A stretch of DNA of 64,000 nucleotides from Pseudophaeobacter flagellatus (GTDB lineage: Bacteria; Pseudomonadota; Alphaproteobacteria; Rhodobacterales; Rhodobacteraceae), in NCBI RefSeq assembly GCF_021228235.1, contig NZ_JAJQRG010000010.1, positions 112,993 to 176,992 of the forward strand, in the 5' to 3' direction. Positions 60,699 through 64,000 of the stretch are shown here, piece after piece (within the stretch, counting starts at the first letter, position 1; each line of letters opens with the position of its first letter). The notes below the pieces were generated by a model that did not search any database, was not told where the DNA came from, and saw nothing but the letters and a program-made list of their open reading frames with translations. The translations under genes and the position numbers were made by a program.

Positions 60699-61201
60699 AC
60701 CGCATCCTCTTCAAACATGGGTTCCCCATGGGTGCCAAGATCGCGCAGCAAGACCAGAATCAGCTGAAGCGAAGCAATAGCCGCCGAAACAGGGATCGCA
60801 GCGTAATAGGGGCGCAGGCTTGTGCCAAAGATCGCCGCCTGCCGGGTTGCCCCACCATTGGCAAAGGCAATGCCAAACCACAGAACATATAGGAAAAGCG
60901 CCAGCGCCAGCAGATCCATCGCAACCAGGCTGGCGCGGCGCAGCGGCTTGGGCAACTGATCAATAAAAGCCGTCAGGCCGATATGTTCGCGCCCCGCAAC
61001 GCCGCAAGACACCCCCAGCATCGCCGCCCAGATCATCAAATAGCGGGCAAATTCTTCCGGCCAGGGCAGCTGCCAATGGAAATAGTACCGGTCCACGACC
61101 CCCAGCCAGACGTCCAGGACCAGCGCCAGCATCAGGCAGGCCACGATGCCCTCAACAACCGAATTGATCCCTGTGCTGGCTCTTTCAGCCCAAGATTTCA
61201 C
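60695..61201 (-). CDS. TRAP transporter small permease DctQ
   Basis: A 168-residue protein with about four helices. VDRYYFHWQLPWPEEFARYLMIWAAMLGVSCGVAGREHIGLTAFIDQLP is the DctQ core. First gene of the reverse-strand operon, which starts just inside the RpiR-controlled region. Confidence 0.9.
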   Translation of the reverse strand: MKSWAERASTGINSVVEGIVACLMLALVLDVWLGVVDRYYFHWQLPWPEEFARYLMIWAAMLGVSCGVAGREHIGLTAFIDQLPKPLRRASLVAMDLLALALFLYVLWFGIAFANGGATRQAAIFGTSLRPYYAAIPVSAAIASLQLILVLLRDLGTHGEPMFEEDAV

Positions 61202-61225
61202 GATGTATCTCCCCGAATCTCATTT

Positions 61226-61238
61226 GTACCTTAGATAC
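61226..61238. promoter_or_regulatory. RpiR operator candidate 1
   Basis: GTACCTTAGATAC, inside TTGTACCTTAGATACAA (61224-61240), 25 bases before the dctQ start. It is the exact reverse complement of site 3 (61338-61350). Confidence 0.7.
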
Positions 61239-61275
61239 AACTTCAGCAAACTGAGCCGCAAAATCAACAAAATTC

Positions 61276-61288
61276 GTTACTAAGATAC
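61276..61288. promoter_or_regulatory. RpiR operator candidate 2 (weaker)
   Basis: GTTACTAAGATAC, 10 of 13 bases as in site 1, in the same orientation and 50 bases away from it. Confidence 0.5.
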
Positions 61289-61337
61289 ATAATGACTCTG
61301 AAATTCTTGCCTCTTCTGTACTTATGTGTCCTAAAGC

Positions 61338-61350
61338 GTATCTAAGGTAC
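61338..61350. promoter_or_regulatory. RpiR operator candidate 3
   Basis: GTATCTAAGGTAC, exact inverted copy of site 1, 24 bases before the RpiR ATG. Would allow auto-regulation. Confidence 0.7.
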
Positions 61351-61373
61351 ATATCCGAAAGCCGTTCCAAGCC

Positions 61374-62312
61374 ATGTCAAATAAGACACCTGATCCCGAA
61401 CTCACAGCTGAACTGCCGGTCCGCGGACGCGCGACAGTCGCCGATGTGATTTCGGAGCTACGGATGCATGACGGCAGCTTTGCCGCGCGCGAGCAGAAGG
61501 TTGCAGATTTCGTCAAGGCCCACCTTGAAACCGTTTCCGAAATGACAATCGCCAAGGTCGCCGAGGGAGCAGATGTCAGCACCCCAACGGTGATCCGGTT
61601 CTGCCGCACCCTGGGCTGCGAGGGATTTCGTGAGTTCAAACTGCGCCTGGCGCAGAACCTGGCCGTCAGCCACCAATATCTGCAACCCAGCATGGCCCTT
61701 GGCGAAGCAGGCCCCTCCGACGCGCCACTGGACCGGGTTCTCGGCGCGCTCTTTGCCACCATGTCCACCATGCAGAGCCAGGTGGACCCTGCGGATATTG
61801 CCACAGCAAGCGACCAGTTGGCCAACTGCCATCAACTGGTTGCTGCCGGCATCGGTGGTGGCTCTTCCATGCTTGCTGCCGAAGCCGCCAACCGGTTTTT
61901 CCGCCTTGGTATCCCCAGTGTCTCGGTCAATGACAGCTACGCGCTGCAGATGCATGCCGCGACGCTGCGCCAAGGCGATGTCATGCTGATGTTTTCCTCC
62001 AGCGGCGAGGCAGATGCCGTGGTTGGCGCCGCCCGGGTGGCGCGCAGCTATGGCGCCAAGACCATTGGCATCACCCGCGCCAGGTCCCGGCTGACAGAGG
62101 TGTGCGAACTCTCGATCGGCATCGACCTGTCAGAAGATACCGATATCTTTAAACCAACTGCTTCCCGCTTTGCATATCTTGCCATCCTCGACGCGCTTGC
62201 CCTGTCGGTCGCGCACCAGAATTCTGACCAGACGCGCGAGAACCTGCGCCGCATCCGCGCCTCTCTTACCGCCTATCACGGGCGCACGGACCCGCAGCCG
62301 CTGGGCGACTAA
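61374..62312 (+). CDS. MurR/RpiR-family regulator
   Basis: A 312-residue regulator. N-terminal HTH_6 domain (residues about 20-100): SFAAREQKVADFVKAHLETVSEMTIAKVAEGADVSTPTVIRFCRTLGCEGFREFKLRLAQNL. C-terminal SIS domain (residues about 130-275): LVAAGIGGGSSMLAAEAANRFFRLG and VMLMFSSSGEADAVVGAARVARSYGAKTIGITRARS. The SIS domain normally binds a phosphosugar, or another small effector. Divergent from the TRAP/M81 operon. Confidence 0.92.
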   Translation: MSNKTPDPELTAELPVRGRATVADVISELRMHDGSFAAREQKVADFVKAHLETVSEMTIAKVAEGADVSTPTVIRFCRTLGCEGFREFKLRLAQNLAVSHQYLQPSMALGEAGPSDAPLDRVLGALFATMSTMQSQVDPADIATASDQLANCHQLVAAGIGGGSSMLAAEAANRFFRLGIPSVSVNDSYALQMHAATLRQGDVMLMFSSSGEADAVVGAARVARSYGAKTIGITRARSRLTEVCELSIGIDLSEDTDIFKPTASRFAYLAILDALALSVAHQNSDQTRENLRRIRASLTAYHGRTDPQPLGD

Positions 62313-62349
62313 GCCCCGCCACCGCGCCGGTGCGCCCCTGGCAGCGCCG

Positions 62350-62922
62350 TTACAGGTGGGTCAAACTGTCCGAGATCTCGTCTGCAATCGCCCTCGCATC
62401 AATCCCGTCCCGTTCTGCCGAGACCCGCAGCCCCAACAAATCTGATTGATACCGGCGCGCCAGCACCTTTGGGTCATGTCGGCTGTCGATGTCCCCCGCC
62501 GCCTGCGCCTGCTGAAACAGCTCTGCAAAATACTGTTCCATCCGCAAGAGGTGCTGGTTGGCCTTGCTAGCCAAGGGGTGATTATGGGCCTGCAGTTCCA
62601 GCAGCGTCTTAGACAACATGCAGGCCTTGGCAGGGGCATCCTTGTTGGCAATCGCGATATCGGGAAACCGCTGAAGCGCCTGGACCGGGCCGTATTCTTG
62701 TGCCAGAAAACGCAGCCTTTCAGCCCCGTCCAGCGCGTATCTGTCCATTGCCAGTTCGAACAGCGCATCCTTCGATCCAAAAGCCGCGTAAAAGCTGCCC
62801 GGCTTCATCTGCAAGGCTGCCTCCAGGTCTTTCAGCGATGTGCCTGCCCAGCCACGGCGCCAGAACAGGTCGCGGGCGCGCTTGATCAAGTCTTCGCGGT
62901 CGTAGGTTGGTTTGCGTGGCAT
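62350..62922 (-). CDS. TetR/AcrR-family regulator
   Basis: A 190-residue regulator. HTH: YDREDLIKRARDLFWRRGWAGTSLKDLEAALQMKPGSFYAAFGSKDALFELAM; the ligand domain (residues 70-190) is the all-helical type seen in alkylating or aldehyde/thiol-stress regulators. ATG at 62922 (MPRKPTY) used; the frame runs to 62976 through the operator. Divergent from the carboxymuconolactone decarboxylase-like gene. Confidence 0.92.
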   Translation of the reverse strand: MPRKPTYDREDLIKRARDLFWRRGWAGTSLKDLEAALQMKPGSFYAAFGSKDALFELAMDRYALDGAERLRFLAQEYGPVQALQRFPDIAIANKDAPAKACMLSKTLLELQAHNHPLASKANQHLLRMEQYFAELFQQAQAAGDIDSRHDPKVLARRYQSDLLGLRVSAERDGIDARAIADEISDSLTHL

Positions 62923-62936
62923 AGGATCACCGATTG

Positions 62937-62952
62937 TTGAGTAGTCGCTCAA
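62937..62952. promoter_or_regulatory. TetR operator, second (imperfect) copy
   Basis: TTGAGTAGTCGCTCAA: same TTGAG...CTCAA arms as the perfect copy, with three base differences in the middle. Its centre is 24 bases from that of the perfect copy. Confidence 0.75.
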
Positions 62953-62959
62953 ATATATA

Positions 62960-62977
62960 CTTGAGTGATCACTCAAG
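62960..62977. promoter_or_regulatory. TetR operator, perfect 18-bp palindrome
   Basis: CTTGAGTGATCACTCAAG, exactly self-complementary, between the TetR gene and the CMD-family gene. Probable binding site for the neighbouring regulator, overlapping the divergent promoters. Confidence 0.85.
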
Positions 62978-63021
62978 AAAGCCTAAATGTACCTCCATTG
63001 CAATTTTTCAAAGGCTGTATC

Positions 63022-63588
63022 ATGACCTTCCCCTCGCACGATCTCGACTCCGCCCCCGAAGCCTCCAAACCGCTGCTTGAAACCTCGCTGAAAACCTTTG
63101 GCCGCCTGCCCGGCCTGCACAAGGTTCTGGCGGAAAGCCCGCAGGCCTATGAAGGCTATCAACTGCTGCACAAATTGTTCACCGAAACTAACTTCGACGC
63201 CGAAGAGCTGACGGTTGTCTGGCAATCAATCAATGTCGAGCATGCCTGCCACTACTGCGTCCCAGCCCATACCGGGATCGCCAAGATGATGAAGGTCTCG
63301 GACGAGATTTCGGACGCCCTGCGCAATGAAACGCCGCTACCCACCGCCAAGCTCGAAGCGCTGCGGACCTTCACCGTGCAGATGGTGCGCGCGCGCGGAA
63401 ATGTCTTGCAAGAGCAGATGAAAGCCTTCTTTGATGCAGGCTTTGACCACCGCGCCGTTCTCGACGTGATCCTTGGCCTGGCGCAGAAAACCATGTCGAA
63501 CTACATCAACCACGTTGCCGAGACCCCGGTTGACGAAGTCTTCCAGCCACTGGCCTGGCAGCGCAGCGAAACCCCGCTGAAGGTGTAA
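63022..63588 (+). CDS. Carboxymuconolactone decarboxylase / AhpD-family protein
   Basis: A 188-residue CMD-fold protein. The redox-type site ExxCxxCxxxH is intact (E73, C76, C79, H83 in VEHACHYCVPAH), as in AhpD alkylhydroperoxidases. LQEQMKAFFDAGFDHRAVLDVILGLAQKTMSNYINHVAETP is the usual C-terminal half. Probably a disulfide reductase or peroxide-scavenging protein induced by the TetR ligand. The ATG at 63022 is used because conserved sequence begins there; the frame extends to 62965. Confidence 0.9.
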   Translation: MTFPSHDLDSAPEASKPLLETSLKTFGRLPGLHKVLAESPQAYEGYQLLHKLFTETNFDAEELTVVWQSINVEHACHYCVPAHTGIAKMMKVSDEISDALRNETPLPTAKLEALRTFTVQMVRARGNVLQEQMKAFFDAGFDHRAVLDVILGLAQKTMSNYINHVAETPVDEVFQPLAWQRSETPLKV

Positions 63589-63597
63589 GATTAAAAC

Positions 63598-63627
63598 GGT
63601 CGCGCTGCATAGAATTGCAGCGCGACC
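63598..63627 (+). terminator. Strong hairpin after the CMD gene
   Basis: A perfect 12-bp stem GGTCGCGCTGCA / TGCAGCGCGACC, loop TAGAAT, 9 bases past the stop. No T-run. Confidence 0.75.
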
Positions 63628-63632
63628 CTTGC

Positions 63633-63775
63633 AGCCCCAAAGACGTACCGCATGTGTCGTCCATTTTTCGCTATGACCTCATGGCCGCCCATGATCTGGG
63701 GATCACCAATAAGGTTTGGGTAAACCGTGGCCACGAGCCTGCCCCTCTACTACGGCTATGTGACGAATTCGATGC
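63633..63775 (+). pseudogene. Fragment of a HAD (haloacid-dehalogenase type) hydrolase gene
   Basis: The forward frame from 63633 reads SPKDVPHVSSIFRYDLMAAHD followed by LGITNKVWVNRGHEPA, close to the C-terminal third of HAD type II dehalogenase-like proteins. At about 63741-63747 the frame shifts: the next expected words (YYGY) appear only in another frame (TAC TAC GGC TAT). There is no start and no N-terminal two thirds. So this is a decayed remnant just behind the CMD terminator. Confidence 0.6.
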
Positions 63776-64000
63776 GCAGCGGACGCATTCACCCGTGAAG
63801 ACAAAGCCCCAACGCAACGCGCACCTCGGCTGTGAGAGCCTCGTTAGAGGCGGGCAGACTGCTCGCAATGGCAGCTCTGCGCAGGGGGCGGGCTTTGCAA
63901 AGTCTGGTGAACAGTTCCATCTGCGACTTCGAAAGTTAAAACCAGCCCCGGGAATTTCAGGGATTTCGGCGGAGCAATCTTAAGACTTTGCACGCTGGCA
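63776..64000. other. Gene-free window end
   Basis: No recognisable gene. The forward frame stays open to 63983 but its product (RTHSPVKTKPQRNAHLG...) resembles nothing I know. Confidence 0.4.

Overview
The window looks like a chromosomal segment of a Roseobacter-group alphaproteobacterium (Rhodobacteraceae); the genus cannot be resolved by eye. The evidence is the moderately high-GC, densely packed coding sequence, the F1 operon in alphaproteobacterial order (atpHAGDC, without the Fo genes), groESL under a CIRCE element, the PhnM, DUF2161, DUF2125, YdcH and HAD-IIA families, and an abundance of TRAP transporters. I saw no rRNA, tRNA, insertion sequence, prophage or CRISPR array.

Left part (1-31.9 kb), mostly housekeeping: YdcH-like gene, purEK, a reverse operon of an EamA exporter, a secreted lipase and an orphan PhnM, groSL, a DUF2161 nuclease-like gene, manganese pyrophosphatase, a HAD-IIA hydrolase, MaoC hydratase, ribF-YcgN-threonine aldolase, an alpha/beta hydrolase with a 2-hydroxychromene-2-carboxylate isomerase, prs, an H-type lectin gene, the ATP synthase F1 operon, a methyltransferase divergent from gloB, clpA followed by an M23 peptidase, a MotA/ExbB plus long-coil MotB/OmpA pair, and a ChaC-like gene.

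Middle part (31.9-46.5 kb): DUF2125, a reverse hisC-tyrC-extensin operon, a 551-residue orphan protein with a peptidoglycan-binding-like N-terminus, a cysteine-desulfurase-like enzyme divergent from an Lrp regulator, a PA14-like secreted protein, rpsD, and a TetR regulator divergent from a polar amino acid ABC importer.

Right part (45.9-64 kb), catabolic: a GntR regulator divergent from a complete malonate uptake and activation operon (TRAP dctPQM, malonyl-CoA decarboxylase, malonyl-CoA synthetase); a hybrid sensor kinase; an RpiR regulator divergent from a TRAP dctQM-dctP, M81 peptidase, D-threonine-aldolase-like, RidA operon whose substrate is unknown; and a TetR regulator divergent from an AhpD/CMD-family gene, followed by a broken HAD dehalogenase fragment.

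Four divergent regulator/operon pairs (TetR-ABC, GntR-malonate, RpiR-TRAP, TetR-CMD) each have a visible operator candidate between them, so the accessory part reads as locally controlled nutrient modules. The least explained items are the 551-residue protein at 36.1-37.8 kb, the RpiR/TRAP/M81 operon and the long-coil stator-like pair.
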